64,000 bases of DNA from CAYVVD01 sp964454975 (GTDB lineage: Bacteria; Bacteroidota; Ignavibacteria; Kapaibacteriales; UBA2268). The notes beneath the pieces are model-generated. The model worked only from the letters and a program-made list of their open reading frames with translations, made no database searches and was not told the DNA's origin. The stretch's first letter is position 1. Each line of letters begins with the position of its first letter. Both the position numbers and the translations under genes were made by a program. The stretch covers positions 1 through 64,000 of the forward strand of contig CAYVVD010000017.1 of the NCBI GenBank assembly GCA_964454975.1, given 5' to 3'. Of this stretch, positions 17,477 to 27,091 are shown one piece after another.

Positions 17477-18457
17477 ATGCTAAGAGCTTTATTTAAATTA
17501 ATACTGCTGATAACAGCCACTACAGCACTGTCAGCAGCATCTACGCCCAAAGTAACTGTAAAGGCGGACTCAACAAATTTGCTGATTGGCGACCAAAGCG
17601 GCATTACTATTCAATTTTTGCTCGATTCCACCTACAAAGCTTATTGGCCTTCTATTCCTGATACTATCGGCATTTTGGAAGTGGTTAATCGCTCAGGATT
17701 TGACACTACCAGAAATGGCAGCAATCACTTAATCAGCTATAAGCTGATCGTTACCAGCTTTGACACCGGCAGGATTGAGTTCCCTTCATATTCATTCTCG
17801 TATGAAAAACCGGAATTCGACGAACCCTATCCGCTCAGCAGCGAACCTGTCATGTTCGACTTTAAGACAATCATTCCAGATACAACACAACCAATCAAAG
17901 AAATTAAAGGCCAGTACGAAGAGCCCTGGACAATCCGCGAGATACTCGATGAAATTGCATTCTGGCTAATGATTGCCATTATTATTTATTACTCAAATGC
18001 ACTACTCGGAATAATAATTGTATTGATATATGGAAGGAAAAAGGGAATAAAAGAGCCCGAGCCTGCATTTGACCCGCTGATTCCGCCGCATATATGGGCA
18101 TTCGAAGCGCTTAAAAAGCTCGATGCTGAAAAACTCTGGCAGAAAGGGCATGTTAAAAAGTATTACATTCGCCTTTCTGAAATTTTCAGGGCATACATTG
18201 AGCGGAGAATGGGAATAAATGCGCTGGAAATGACCAGTAGGGAGATTTATAATTCACTTCGGAATTGGGGCATGGAAAATGAATTACTTGAAAATACTCT
18301 GCGTATGCTTTCAATCTCCGACCTTGCTAAATTTGCAAAGCAGGAACCCCTTCCTGATGAAAATTCATTCGTAATGAAACACGCATTTACATTTGTTGAA
18401 TTAACGCGTCCCCTTGATAAGCAGGAAGATTCAAAAGCGGAGGTAAAAAATGGATGA
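17477..18457 (+). CDS. BatD-like membrane protein (Bat/VWA operon)
   Basis: A 326-residue membrane protein. Signal peptide or anchor at about 1-20; beta-rich periplasmic domain at about 25-130 with DSTNLLIGDQSGITIQF and RIEFPSYSFSY, as in BatD-type proteins; transmembrane helix at about 160-182; then a cytoplasmic helical domain (WAFEALKKLD, KKYYIRLSEIFRAYIERR) like DUF4381 C-termini. It overlaps the start of the next gene, encoding a BatA-type von Willebrand protein, by eight bases. This matches the Bat aerotolerance loci of Bacteroidetes, which accompany MoxR ATPases. No moxR or DUF58 gene lies in the window, so the set here is reduced. Its biochemical role is not known. Confidence 0.7.
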   Translation: MLRALFKLILLITATTALSAASTPKVTVKADSTNLLIGDQSGITIQFLLDSTYKAYWPSIPDTIGILEVVNRSGFDTTRNGSNHLISYKLIVTSFDTGRIEFPSYSFSYEKPEFDEPYPLSSEPVMFDFKTIIPDTTQPIKEIKGQYEEPWTIREILDEIAFWLMIAIIIYYSNALLGIIIVLIYGRKKGIKEPEPAFDPLIPPHIWAFEALKKLDAEKLWQKGHVKKYYIRLSEIFRAYIERRMGINALEMTSREIYNSLRNWGMENELLENTLRMLSISDLAKFAKQEPLPDENSFVMKHAFTFVELTRPLDKQEDSKAEVKNG

Positions 18458-19442
18458 TTTCATTTATGCTAATCCGGAAGCCTTTTACCTATATGCACTA
18501 ATTCCGGTATTGATTGCCTGGTATATCTTCCGTCTTAATAAAAAACATCCTTCGCTGAAGATGCCAAACATGAGGGCATTTGAAGGCATACGGCCCGGCT
18601 GGAAGCAGCGGTTTCGGCATCTCGGATTCATACTCAGGCTAGTTGCACTAAGCCTGGTTATCTTCGCTCTTGCCCGCCCGCAGACAAGCTCAAGCAGAAA
18701 GTCTGAAGTAACCGAGGGTATTGATATTGTTCTTACTATTGACGTTTCCACATCCATGCTGGCAGAGGACCTGAAGCCGAACCGACTGCAATCTGCCAAG
18801 CTGAACGCGATGGACTTTGTTGATGCCCGCATCAACGACAGGATCGGAATAGTTGTATTCGCGGCGGAGAGCTATACACAATGCCCCGTGACGATTGACC
18901 ATACAGTGTTGAAACAGCTTTTCACTGATATCAAAACAGGCATTATCCAGGATGGAACTGCGATAGGAGCCGGACTGGCAACAGCTATCAACAGGCTTAA
19001 GGACAGCAAATCCGAAAGTAAGGTAATAGTGCTGCTTACAGATGGCGACAACAACGCAGGCAACATAGCACCCGAAACAGCAGCAGACATTGCCAAAACA
19101 TTCGGTATAAGGGTGTACACTATAGGAGTTGGATCCAAGGGGAAGGCGCCATATCCCGTGAAAACGCCATTCGGCACTCAATACCAGTACATCCAGGCAA
19201 ACATTAACGAAGAATTGCTTCAACAAATCGCCGAGACCACAGGTGGTGAATATTTCCGCGCTACCGACAATAAATCACTCGAAGAGATTTACAAAAACAT
19301 TGACCGGCTCGAAAAAACCAAAATAGACGTTTCATATTTCAGCAAGAAGACAGAGGGATTCCTTCCATTTGTGCTTGCCGCCCTCGGTGTATTCTTCTTA
19401 GAGCTGCTATTGAGATACACAGTTTTCAGGACAATTCCGTAG
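18450..19442 (+). CDS. batA: BatA-type von Willebrand factor A membrane protein
   Basis: A 330-residue protein with two N-terminal membrane helices (about 11-27 and 57-75), a VWA domain (about 90-290) and a C-terminal helix (about 308-325). The metal-ion-dependent adhesion site is complete: Asp98, Ser100 and Ser102 in DVSTS, Thr in QDGTAIGAG, and Asp in LLTDGDNN. The N-terminal ALIPVLIAWYIFR segment is typical of BatA. It is translated from a start inside the end of the BatD-like gene. BatA/BatB proteins are linked to stress and oxygen tolerance in Bacteroides and are thought to act with MoxR ATPases. Gene symbol by family resemblance. Confidence 0.8.
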   Translation: MDDFIYANPEAFYLYALIPVLIAWYIFRLNKKHPSLKMPNMRAFEGIRPGWKQRFRHLGFILRLVALSLVIFALARPQTSSSRKSEVTEGIDIVLTIDVSTSMLAEDLKPNRLQSAKLNAMDFVDARINDRIGIVVFAAESYTQCPVTIDHTVLKQLFTDIKTGIIQDGTAIGAGLATAINRLKDSKSESKVIVLLTDGDNNAGNIAPETAADIAKTFGIRVYTIGVGSKGKAPYPVKTPFGTQYQYIQANINEELLQQIAETTGGEYFRATDNKSLEEIYKNIDRLEKTKIDVSYFSKKTEGFLPFVLAALGVFFLELLLRYTVFRTIP

Positions 19443-19526
19443 AAGTCGTCAGTGGTAGTCGTTGGATTTCCCTGGATTAAAACAAATTGATTTATTATCA
19501 ATCCAAAGCAAATAAATTGTACAAGG

Positions 19527-19571
19527 TGTGTCCCCCCACTGGCGGGAGTGTCTCCTTAGGAGACGGGGTGG
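19527..19571. repeat. Compact GC-rich foldback element flanked by short direct repeats
   Basis: Inside the 155-base gap between convergent genes is a C/G-rich block containing a perfect GTCTCC-TTA-GGAGAC hairpin (19550-19564) preceded by CCCCCC...GGCGGG (19532-19546) and closed by GGGGTGG. The 10-mer TTGATTTATT occurs on both sides (about 19484 and 19588). It looks like a small non-coding repeat unit or a bidirectional terminator. Confidence 0.4.
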
Positions 19572-19597
19572 AATAATCAATGTAAGTTGATTTATTC

Positions 19598-20014
19598 TCA
19601 CTCTCCGATAATTTTCACCAGCACGCGTTTTTTGCGCATGCCGTCGAACTCGCCGTAGAAGATACGCTCCCATGTTCCGAAGTCCAGCTTGCCACCGGTG
19701 ATGGCGCACATAACTTCGCGGCCCATTATCTGGCGCTTCATGTGAGCGTCCGCGTTGTCCTCGTAGCCGTTATGCTTGTATTGTGAATATGGTTTTTCGG
19801 GTGCAAGCCTCTCGAGCCATGCTTCGTAATCTTGGTGAAGTCCCGGTTCATCGTCGTTAATAAATACGGATGCTGTTATATGCATGGCATTCACGAGCAC
19901 AAACCCGTTTTGGATTTCGCTCTCACGGATGCATTCGTCTATTAGAGGTGTAATGTGTATAAATGCCCTGCGCGTGGGCGTATTGAACCATAATTCTTTT
20001 CTGAAGTGCTTCAT
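19598..20014 (-). CDS. YjbQ/UPF0047 family protein
   Basis: A 138-residue protein of the YjbQ (UPF0047) family. The conserved blocks are NAMHITASVFINDDEPGL, the NADAHMKRQIMGREV region with its histidine, and GTWERIFYGEFDG. Members form trimers and have been called secondary thiamine-phosphate synthase enzymes after weak activity in E. coli YjbQ; the true role is uncertain. Length is normal. The start overlaps the stop of the upstream permease gene by four bases, so it is the last gene of the four-gene operon beginning at 24833. Confidence 0.85.
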   Translation of the reverse strand: MKHFRKELWFNTPTRRAFIHITPLIDECIRESEIQNGFVLVNAMHITASVFINDDEPGLHQDYEAWLERLAPEKPYSQYKHNGYEDNADAHMKRQIMGREVMCAITGGKLDFGTWERIFYGEFDGMRKKRVLVKIIGE

Positions 20015-21237
20015 TTTTCACCTTCTTTAATAATTTCCTCTTTAGTGTAATTATCTTTCCAATCGTTAAAAAACATTACCAAGGCTGCAGTACAGGGAAC
20101 CGCAATAAGTAAACCGACAATACCGAAAAGGCCGCCGAAAACGAACAGCGAAGCAATTATCATCACCGGATTCAAGCCCATTATTTTACCTACAATATTT
20201 GGCTCCAGAACGTATGCATTGAAAATATGCAAACCATTGATAGCCGCAACAATTACGATTATCTGCTCCCAGAGATTATCCGGCCCGACAATAATTACGG
20301 TAAGGATACTAATAAGCATGCTCATGAACAGGCCTATATATGGAATTGGATTGAAAAGACCGCATAAGATTCCAAGGACAATCGGGTAAGGAATTTTAAA
20401 TAATGTGAAAATTACCGAACAGGAAACAGCAACAATTGTTGCAGCCACAATCTGCCAGCCTATGTACTTCCGGAAAATCTTGTTTATTCTTCTCAGGTCA
20501 AACATCAGCCGTGCATTCTTCTTCTCGAGGATTGTTACAATGAGCTTTTTCAGCTTTTCCATATCTTTCAGGAAATAGAATGAAAGCAATGGAATAAGAA
20601 TAGCGTTCAGAACCTGTGTCGCAACTGAGGACATGCTATTGAGCAGTGACAACAACGCATCCAGGACAACCGAAAATGCATTCTGGATTTTTGGTATAAA
20701 CTCCTGTTGTATAAGCTGCTTTACTGTTTCTTCCGGGAATCCGAGCTGGGCAAAAAAGCTATAGAAGCGTTCGCTTGCTATATAACCTGATACAGAAGTT
20801 ACAAGCTGTGATATTTTCTTTTGCGCAGCTTCAAGTTGGTTGAGCATGGAGGGGAAAACGAATATTGCAATTGCTGAAACAATGGCCAGTAACAATATTA
20901 TAATTCCGGCAGATGACAACCATCGGGGGAATATCCATTTTGATAGTTTTGTTACCGTTGGGTCAAGAAGGTAAGCAATAAGAAACGAAATAAAAAACGG
21001 CGCCAGGATGGCTCCAAGATCCGACAACAGCCATAAAACCAGCATGATAAGAATTAACAACATCAGCCGCCGGATAAAAGATGTCTCATTGCGAACGGGG
21101 TAGATAAGGAACAATGATATAAAAATCAGTATAAGCGGGCTGAACAGCAAATCAGTATTGTAGAGGAATGTCACCAGGCCTGCCAGGCTCAGCGCTATCG
21201 AAAATATTATATTTATATGCCTGTAGTCTCCCTGCAT
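20011..21237 (-). CDS. AI-2E/PerM family transporter
   Basis: About 408 residues with seven or eight membrane helices and the family's C-terminal signature: FNPIPYIG followed by about 65 residues and a PNIVGKIMGLNPVMIIASLFVFG-like stretch. Members include E. coli TqsA (exports the AI-2 signal) and sodium/proton antiporters. The substrate here cannot be told. I place the start at ATG 21237, seven bases after the stop of the PstS-like gene; starts up to 21303 would overlap that gene by 59 bases without a convincing ribosome site. It is followed by yjbQ with a four-base overlap. Confidence 0.8.
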   Translation of the reverse strand: MQGDYRHINIIFSIALSLAGLVTFLYNTDLLFSPLILIFISLFLIYPVRNETSFIRRLMLLILIMLVLWLLSDLGAILAPFFISFLIAYLLDPTVTKLSKWIFPRWLSSAGIIILLLAIVSAIAIFVFPSMLNQLEAAQKKISQLVTSVSGYIASERFYSFFAQLGFPEETVKQLIQQEFIPKIQNAFSVVLDALLSLLNSMSSVATQVLNAILIPLLSFYFLKDMEKLKKLIVTILEKKNARLMFDLRRINKIFRKYIGWQIVAATIVAVSCSVIFTLFKIPYPIVLGILCGLFNPIPYIGLFMSMLISILTVIIVGPDNLWEQIIVIVAAINGLHIFNAYVLEPNIVGKIMGLNPVMIIASLFVFGGLFGIVGLLIAVPCTAALVMFFNDWKDNYTKEEIIKEGEK

Positions 21238-21244
21238 TGCTAAT

Positions 21245-22066
21245 TCAATTAATGAATATCGGGAAATACCCTGTTTTTTTAATATAGTTCTGTCCATCGG
21301 CACTCAGCACCCAGTCAAGGAACTTCTTGGCAGGCCCGTCCGGCGAATTGCTTACATAATAATGCAAATACCTTGTTAGTTCATATTTATCGGAAAACAA
21401 ATTCTCTTCCGTAGGTTTAATCCCGTTTACTGCGCAAAATTTGATCCCTGGAATTTCGAGCTTGCCACCATATCCGATAGCATATTTTTCCTTTGCAATA
21501 AAATCATTCATCTCTTTTACTGAGCTTTTCACATTTGTATCTTCAAAATAATCCTCACCATTCAATACGTGCTGTTTAAAATAAAGGTGCGTACCGGAAT
21601 TTGGCGGTCTTGTTGCTAAGATTATTTTATTATCGCTCCCTCCCACTTCTTTCCAATTGGTAATTCTTCCCAGAAATATTTCTTTTAATTGTCCTAAACT
21701 CAAATTATCAATAGAGTTAGCTTGATTAATATAAATACATAAGGCGTCTTTTGCAACAAGGTATGACATTCCTATTACACCCTGCTTTTCTGCAAGCTCT
21801 TTAATTTCGTCCGGTCGGATTTTCCTGGAAGCAGGTGAGATGTCAACATCGCCTTCAATCATAGCATCGAATCCGCTGGCAGAGCCTCCACCTTCAACAT
21901 ATAATGAGATGTCAGGGTTGAGACGCATGAATTCGGCAGCAAGTTCCTGTGTAAGCTTCAGCATTGTGTCAGAACCCTTTATTCTGACTATTTGCTTGTT
22001 GAAACTACCGCAAGAGCTGAGCATAAGAGTTAGTAAAATCGCAATTGAATTAGAAATATAGTTCAT
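21245..22066 (-). CDS. PstS-like phosphate-binding lipoprotein
   Basis: A 273-residue periplasmic substrate-binding protein of the PstS/PBP-like family. A lipoprotein signal ends at LMLSSCG, so Cys19 is the likely lipidation site. The anion-binding landmarks are present: KGSDTMLKLTQELA, EGGGSASGFDAM and RPPNSGTHLYFKQHV. It lies four bases after the S41-like gene and before the permease gene; no pstCAB genes are nearby, so it may serve in sensing or scavenging rather than in a standard Pst transporter. Length is close to the family norm. Confidence 0.8.
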   Translation of the reverse strand: MNYISNSIAILLTLMLSSCGSFNKQIVRIKGSDTMLKLTQELAAEFMRLNPDISLYVEGGGSASGFDAMIEGDVDISPASRKIRPDEIKELAEKQGVIGMSYLVAKDALCIYINQANSIDNLSLGQLKEIFLGRITNWKEVGGSDNKIILATRPPNSGTHLYFKQHVLNGEDYFEDTNVKSSVKEMNDFIAKEKYAIGYGGKLEIPGIKFCAVNGIKPTEENLFSDKYELTRYLHYYVSNSPDGPAKKFLDWVLSADGQNYIKKTGYFPIFIN

Positions 22067-22070
22067 ATAT

Positions 22071-24833
22071 CTATTCCCACCCCAGCCTTTCTGTCATTGA
22101 ATCCAGGGCATGATTAATCAGCGGGTCATACGAACCTTTGCTGAAATCCTCTATTTCGGGGGAATAGTAATCATCAGGCTGAACAATCATATATTTCGCA
22201 TCGCCACCCTGCAGAGTTTTGCCACGCGTTATTGTCATAGTCATATTATAGCCGGATGGCAGCACGATTGGATAGATATCGCCGAGTGCACCTGAAGTTG
22301 CTTCACCCATAATTGTGCCTATATTATGCTCTTTTGCAAGATAGGTGATAAATGCAGCATAGCCTGTTGTACGTGCGTCTGTCAGGAATATCAATTCCGG
22401 TTTTAATCTTGGTTCTACAGGATTTATGTCTGAATAGAATTCCATGTCTGTCCAACGTGTATAGAAAGGAGCTGTAAATACCGGAATATTCCAACGTACA
22501 GATTTTAAGCTTGAATCAGCGAAAAAACCTAAAAAATGTTCCGACATTGAAGAGCCTCCCCTAAGGTCAAAGATAAAACCTTTCACATCGGGGAACTGGC
22601 TTCGCAAAGAATAAAACTCCTTATCAGTGAAGCGGTCAACGTCTATATATGCAATCGCCGGGACAAGCTCCTGAATTGCTTTCGGCCGATTTTCGGACAG
22701 CGCGGTCATTAACACATTTTTTCGGACTTTAACTTCCCTGATTGTACTGTCGGGGCTCTGGAGCTTAAGATTCACTTCTTCGTTATAATCTCCTGATGAT
22801 ATTTTCGCAAGTGCCCTCATTTCACGCCATTTCATTGTATTTCCGGAGATATATTCAATTTCTTCTTTAATCAGATCATAAATAGCCCTGCCATTGTATT
22901 CCAGCACTCTCTCCCCCGGATAAATACCGAGAGTAGAATCAGCAACTTTATAAATGATAAGGCCTTCTTCCGTTCCTCTCCATAAAAACGGCAATCCATA
23001 ATTTATTCCTTTGTTTACTTTCCATGCTCTTGCCCTGGAATCTTCTATATAAACCAAAAGCCTGTTCAGGGCATATTCCAGCCCGTCCTCACGGCTTGAT
23101 GCTATTTGCATTACTTCGGCAAGAATCTGTTCAAGTTGTGTTTTTGTAAGTTGGTATATCCCAAAATGTTTAATATAATTCCAGGCATCTATTACGGTAG
23201 CAATGCGTGAATAGCGGTCTTGTTCAAAGAGCCTGAGGTCCGGGATAATGGTATCATTGGCAGGATACGGCAAAGTACTTGTGTTGTCGGAATAAATCAG
23301 TAATGGCATGCCGAAGAAAATTCCCGGTAGAATTTCCCCGGTATAAACATCACCTTCCTTTGGCAGACTTATCCGGGTTTGTGGATCAGACTCAATCAGC
23401 AGGCTTTTCTCACCAAGTGAAGCATCATCAGAACGGCTGACTTTATAACCGGCAGCTTCAACAGAAGCGGGAATTTTCCAAGCATCGGGTCTGTCTGCAA
23501 TTTCACTTTCAAAATGTATATTTCTCAGTGCGAGGATTGACCTTTCTTTTCCCTCATAGGAAAGCAGGCCGATATCATCAAACCATGCTTTTCCTTCGCC
23601 TATGAATACAAGACCGATTGTAAAATTGGCAGCATTTTCAGGAACTTTAGCTTTAACTGTATATTTATTCCATTCGCCTGAAGTGATTCTTTCATCCGGA
23701 ATTATTGCGAGTGGTTTTTCGCCTTCACGGTCAATACGAACCCACAACTGAGCGTAAGCCTCAGGCCCGGCAGCTTGCACTTTAACGCTGGCACTGAAGT
23801 AAACCTCGTTATTTCTGATATTTAGAGCATTTATGGTTTTAAAAACTGCAGCTTCACGCGTCCGCAGGCTGTTATAAATGTTATGCCTTTTCGAATAGAA
23901 TAAATCATTATTTTCAGTTGTATAAATTCCGGAATTGAGCATGCAGTAGGCAATATCATCAATTGCGTTTTCAGGCTTCTTATAGCTGAAATCCCCTGTC
24001 ATTGACTTATATACTTTCGCTGCCGGGGCCACATGAGCAGTAATCTTATTTAAATGGTTGACAAGCTCATCATCATCAATTGCGCCCAATGTATGTAGGA
24101 CGCCAAACCTGTTAACAGCCTCCCAGTTTGCCTTGCGGGCTTCGTCGCCGGCGTAGAAAAACTTAAGGTCACCATACATGTGTGCAAAAGCAGTGAGGTT
24201 GAGCAATTCTCTTTCTGATAACTCTGCGTGTGGCGCCGGTTCGTATGCTCGGGGCTCAATAACTTCAATACTGACATCATCAATCCAGGCCAGGCCGCTT
24301 CCTTTCAGAAGCAATCCATAGTTGAGTTTCGCTGAATTGGCTGCGATTTCACCTTCTATTTCGTAATAAGCCCATTCATTTGTATATATGGGCTGGTCTT
24401 CCATCGTGTAGAACCATCCGCTTTGCTTGTTATCCAGATGTTCATGCACCCAGATGTGCGCAGAGCTTTCCCTTCCTGTCAGTTCAGTCCTTACAGCCGC
24501 TCTTATCCTTATCCTCTTGCCTCTGAATGTTCTGGAGTCAAAGCTCTGCATCACAGAACCATACAATTCCTGCAACTCTTCTTCGGGGATAGTATCCGGA
24601 TCAAACTCATTGCGGAAAATTTCTGCGCAATTATTCCCGCTTGCCGGATTCAGTGAAGTCATTTTTGCTTCGTAGCCTTTCTTCACAGCAAGCGATGGGA
24701 TTGTCCACCCGACTGGCATTGATACTTCTGATTCCCCCTCTTCAAAGTCGAGATTATAAGGTTGGAGCAATTCCCTGGAATTAGCAACAATCGAAATTAA
24801 TATTGTCAGTATCAGTATAAGATTCAGCTTCAT
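22071..24833 (-). CDS. Large exported S41-peptidase-like protein, probably catalytically inactive
   Basis: A 920-residue exported protein (signal peptide about 1-19). Two jelly-roll-like modules resembling carbohydrate-binding domains begin near residues 25 (NLDFEEGESEVSMPVGW) and 440 (NIHFESEIADRPDAW). The C-terminal third is a tail-specific protease (S41) fold: a PDZ-like part (GIYPGERVLEYNGRAI), AYIDVDRFTD, KGFIFDLRGGSS and LTDARTTGYAAF. In active members that last segment reads like RTxSAAE, with the nucleophile serine; here Gly-Tyr stands in its place and the Glu is missing. So proteolysis is doubtful. First gene of the operon with the PstS-like, permease and yjbQ genes. Confidence 0.7.
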   Translation of the reverse strand: MKLNLILILTILISIVANSRELLQPYNLDFEEGESEVSMPVGWTIPSLAVKKGYEAKMTSLNPASGNNCAEIFRNEFDPDTIPEEELQELYGSVMQSFDSRTFRGKRIRIRAAVRTELTGRESSAHIWVHEHLDNKQSGWFYTMEDQPIYTNEWAYYEIEGEIAANSAKLNYGLLLKGSGLAWIDDVSIEVIEPRAYEPAPHAELSERELLNLTAFAHMYGDLKFFYAGDEARKANWEAVNRFGVLHTLGAIDDDELVNHLNKITAHVAPAAKVYKSMTGDFSYKKPENAIDDIAYCMLNSGIYTTENNDLFYSKRHNIYNSLRTREAAVFKTINALNIRNNEVYFSASVKVQAAGPEAYAQLWVRIDREGEKPLAIIPDERITSGEWNKYTVKAKVPENAANFTIGLVFIGEGKAWFDDIGLLSYEGKERSILALRNIHFESEIADRPDAWKIPASVEAAGYKVSRSDDASLGEKSLLIESDPQTRISLPKEGDVYTGEILPGIFFGMPLLIYSDNTSTLPYPANDTIIPDLRLFEQDRYSRIATVIDAWNYIKHFGIYQLTKTQLEQILAEVMQIASSREDGLEYALNRLLVYIEDSRARAWKVNKGINYGLPFLWRGTEEGLIIYKVADSTLGIYPGERVLEYNGRAIYDLIKEEIEYISGNTMKWREMRALAKISSGDYNEEVNLKLQSPDSTIREVKVRKNVLMTALSENRPKAIQELVPAIAYIDVDRFTDKEFYSLRSQFPDVKGFIFDLRGGSSMSEHFLGFFADSSLKSVRWNIPVFTAPFYTRWTDMEFYSDINPVEPRLKPELIFLTDARTTGYAAFITYLAKEHNIGTIMGEATSGALGDIYPIVLPSGYNMTMTITRGKTLQGGDAKYMIVQPDDYYSPEIEDFSKGSYDPLINHALDSMTERLGWE

Positions 24834-25017
24834 TTTCCTTACCGGTTTGTCATTTTTTAAATAATAACTAAATTACGATTCATCTTCAAATTTGATGCTA
24901 AATGCATATATCACTTTTGTAATGACACATTAGTTTATAATTTGGCTCAGATTGAAACATATATTACTATAAAAACGTACATTCACAAGAATTAATTAAA
25001 CAGCCGGAGAATATATT

Positions 25018-26943
25018 ATGGCAGAGAATCAGTCGCAACAGTCAAAAATGCCGCCGCATCCGCCTTCATACTACAGGCAGCCCGGGAGCAAATCTAATTG
25101 GTGGATACCGCTTGCAATAATCGGCGGCTTTATATTACTCATTATCGTATTTGGTGCAATTTTTATCGGTATGCTTGCTACTTCATTCGAGCCTGAGCAG
25201 GTTGAAGTCAAGGAAAATTCCGTCCTTCATATTGATTTTGCCGGAGGTATGCAGGAATATAACAGGGATAATCCTATTGCTGCTTTGTTTGGCGAGTCGC
25301 AGGGAGCCTCTTTCATCCAGACGATTAACTCTATTAAGGATGCAAAGAACGATGATAAGATCAAAGGTGTGTACATAAAGGCCAGCCCTGTTCCTACAGG
25401 ATTTGCCAAGTCTGCGGAACTGCGGGACGCACTAAGGGAGTTCAAAGAATCAGGTAAATTCATTTACGGATATGCAAATTACTGCGGCGAGAGAGATTAC
25501 CAGAATCTACTCCTCGCTGATAAAATTTACATGCCTGCCGACGGCATCATGGAATTGAACGGCTATGGCATTTCATCAGTTTTCATGAAAGAGATGTTTA
25601 GCAGCCTCGGTATCAACTTCCACGTAATACAGTTCGAAGATTATAAATCCGCAGGTGAGCAATTCAGCAGAACAGGTTTCAGCGACTCTGCCCGTAAGCA
25701 AATCAGCTTAATCCTCGAGCAACGTTACGTAAGCCTGGTTGAGGACATATCCAAATCAAGGAATATCTCAAAGCAACAGGTGCGCAATATTATGAATCGC
25801 GGAGTTTACAGCCCCGACAGCCTGTTTGCACTTGGATTGATTGACGGCATCGAAATGGAAAGCGATGTAATAGACATGATGAAAAGAGAAGTCTATGGCG
25901 ACAGTGTTGACCCGGATAAAGATAAAATCAGGCTTATAACACCCCAGCGATATAGCGCCGGCAGGATACCAAACAAGGAAGAAATTGCCGACTCCGATAA
26001 GCAAATTGCAATTATTTACGGTGTTGGTGCCATCCAGGATGGAAAGGGCAATGATTTTGACTCGGAATATGGAATATATTCAGACCAAATGGTTGATTAC
26101 CTGCGAAAAGCACGCAGGGATGACAAAGTAAAAGCAGTTGTACTCAGGGTAGATTCACCCGGTGGATCGGCCCTGGCATCAAGTGAGATATGGAACGAAA
26201 TACTTAAGACTCGAGAAGTTAAGCCGGTAATTGCGTCAATGAGTGATGTTGCAGCATCAGGTGGATATTATATTGCTATGGCATGCGATACCATTGTTGC
26301 TCACCCGATGACTGTCACCGGTTCCATCGGTGTTATTATGAGTGTCCCCAATATCAGCGATTTGATGGATAAAATCAATATTGCAACAGATACAATTTCA
26401 ACATCGGAAGCCGCACAATTCCTGAACGGCTCTTATCCCTACACTGATAGGGATATTGATAAGCTACGTGAAATCGGCAAGGGAATGTACACGAGGTTTG
26501 TTAGCAAAGCTGCAGAATCAAGAGGAATGGAATTTGAAGAACTTCGCAGCAAAGCAAAAGGCCGTGTCTGGACTGGAAAGGATGCTAAAGAACAGAACCT
26601 GGTGGACGTTCTCGGTGGTTTTTCGGAAGCTATTGCAATTGCCAAGGAAATGATTGGCATGGATCGCGACAAGAAGGTTTATGTCAGGGTATTCCCAGAG
26701 GAAAAAGACCCGATGGAGGTACTACTCGAAGCATTCACAGGCAAAGGAAAAGAAAGTGAAGTAAACCTTAAGGCGGAACTCGCCCGTACATTCGGCCTTA
26801 CACCTGAAGCATTTATTAAATCCTGGAACGGTATGCCTCAAAGCATGAAAGAACAACTAATTTACACATATCATATTGTTAAAATGAGTAATTACGAAAG
26901 AATAATGATGGCACTGCCACCTGAATATACTGCTGTGAGGTAA
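25018..26943 (+). CDS. sppA: Signal peptide peptidase SppA, 67K type
   Basis: A 641-residue membrane-anchored serine protease (helix at about 29-54). It has the tandem ClpP/crotonase-like halves of the 67K SppA class. The catalytic pair is visible: Lys210 in EDYKSAGEQF and Ser414 in SDVAASGGYYIA, equivalent to the E. coli Lys209/Ser409 dyad. The enzyme degrades cleaved signal peptides in the membrane. It stands alone on the plus strand; the gap of about 180 bases upstream contains TTTG...TAATTTGG, a weaker version of the Bacteroidetes promoter. The start is preceded by CCGGAGAATATATT. Confidence 0.9.
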   Translation: MAENQSQQSKMPPHPPSYYRQPGSKSNWWIPLAIIGGFILLIIVFGAIFIGMLATSFEPEQVEVKENSVLHIDFAGGMQEYNRDNPIAALFGESQGASFIQTINSIKDAKNDDKIKGVYIKASPVPTGFAKSAELRDALREFKESGKFIYGYANYCGERDYQNLLLADKIYMPADGIMELNGYGISSVFMKEMFSSLGINFHVIQFEDYKSAGEQFSRTGFSDSARKQISLILEQRYVSLVEDISKSRNISKQQVRNIMNRGVYSPDSLFALGLIDGIEMESDVIDMMKREVYGDSVDPDKDKIRLITPQRYSAGRIPNKEEIADSDKQIAIIYGVGAIQDGKGNDFDSEYGIYSDQMVDYLRKARRDDKVKAVVLRVDSPGGSALASSEIWNEILKTREVKPVIASMSDVAASGGYYIAMACDTIVAHPMTVTGSIGVIMSVPNISDLMDKINIATDTISTSEAAQFLNGSYPYTDRDIDKLREIGKGMYTRFVSKAAESRGMEFEELRSKAKGRVWTGKDAKEQNLVDVLGGFSEAIAIAKEMIGMDRDKKVYVRVFPEEKDPMEVLLEAFTGKGKESEVNLKAELARTFGLTPEAFIKSWNGMPQSMKEQLIYTYHIVKMSNYERIMMALPPEYTAVR

Positions 26944-27091
26944 TTTAGGTCATGTCTTAAAGTGATTAGATTTCCGTAAAGACGCAAAACAGACAACAGC
27001 GAATATCTCTTTTTTGCACGTTTCAGAGTCAACATTCAATTGAAGCGAAGCAGGATAACGAAAGTAATGTGATGACAAATCACCTCGAAGT

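Noticed and set aside
18690..19226. 178-residue minus-strand frame within batA
   Set aside because: It is antisense to an intact VWA domain and has no start signal or motif.
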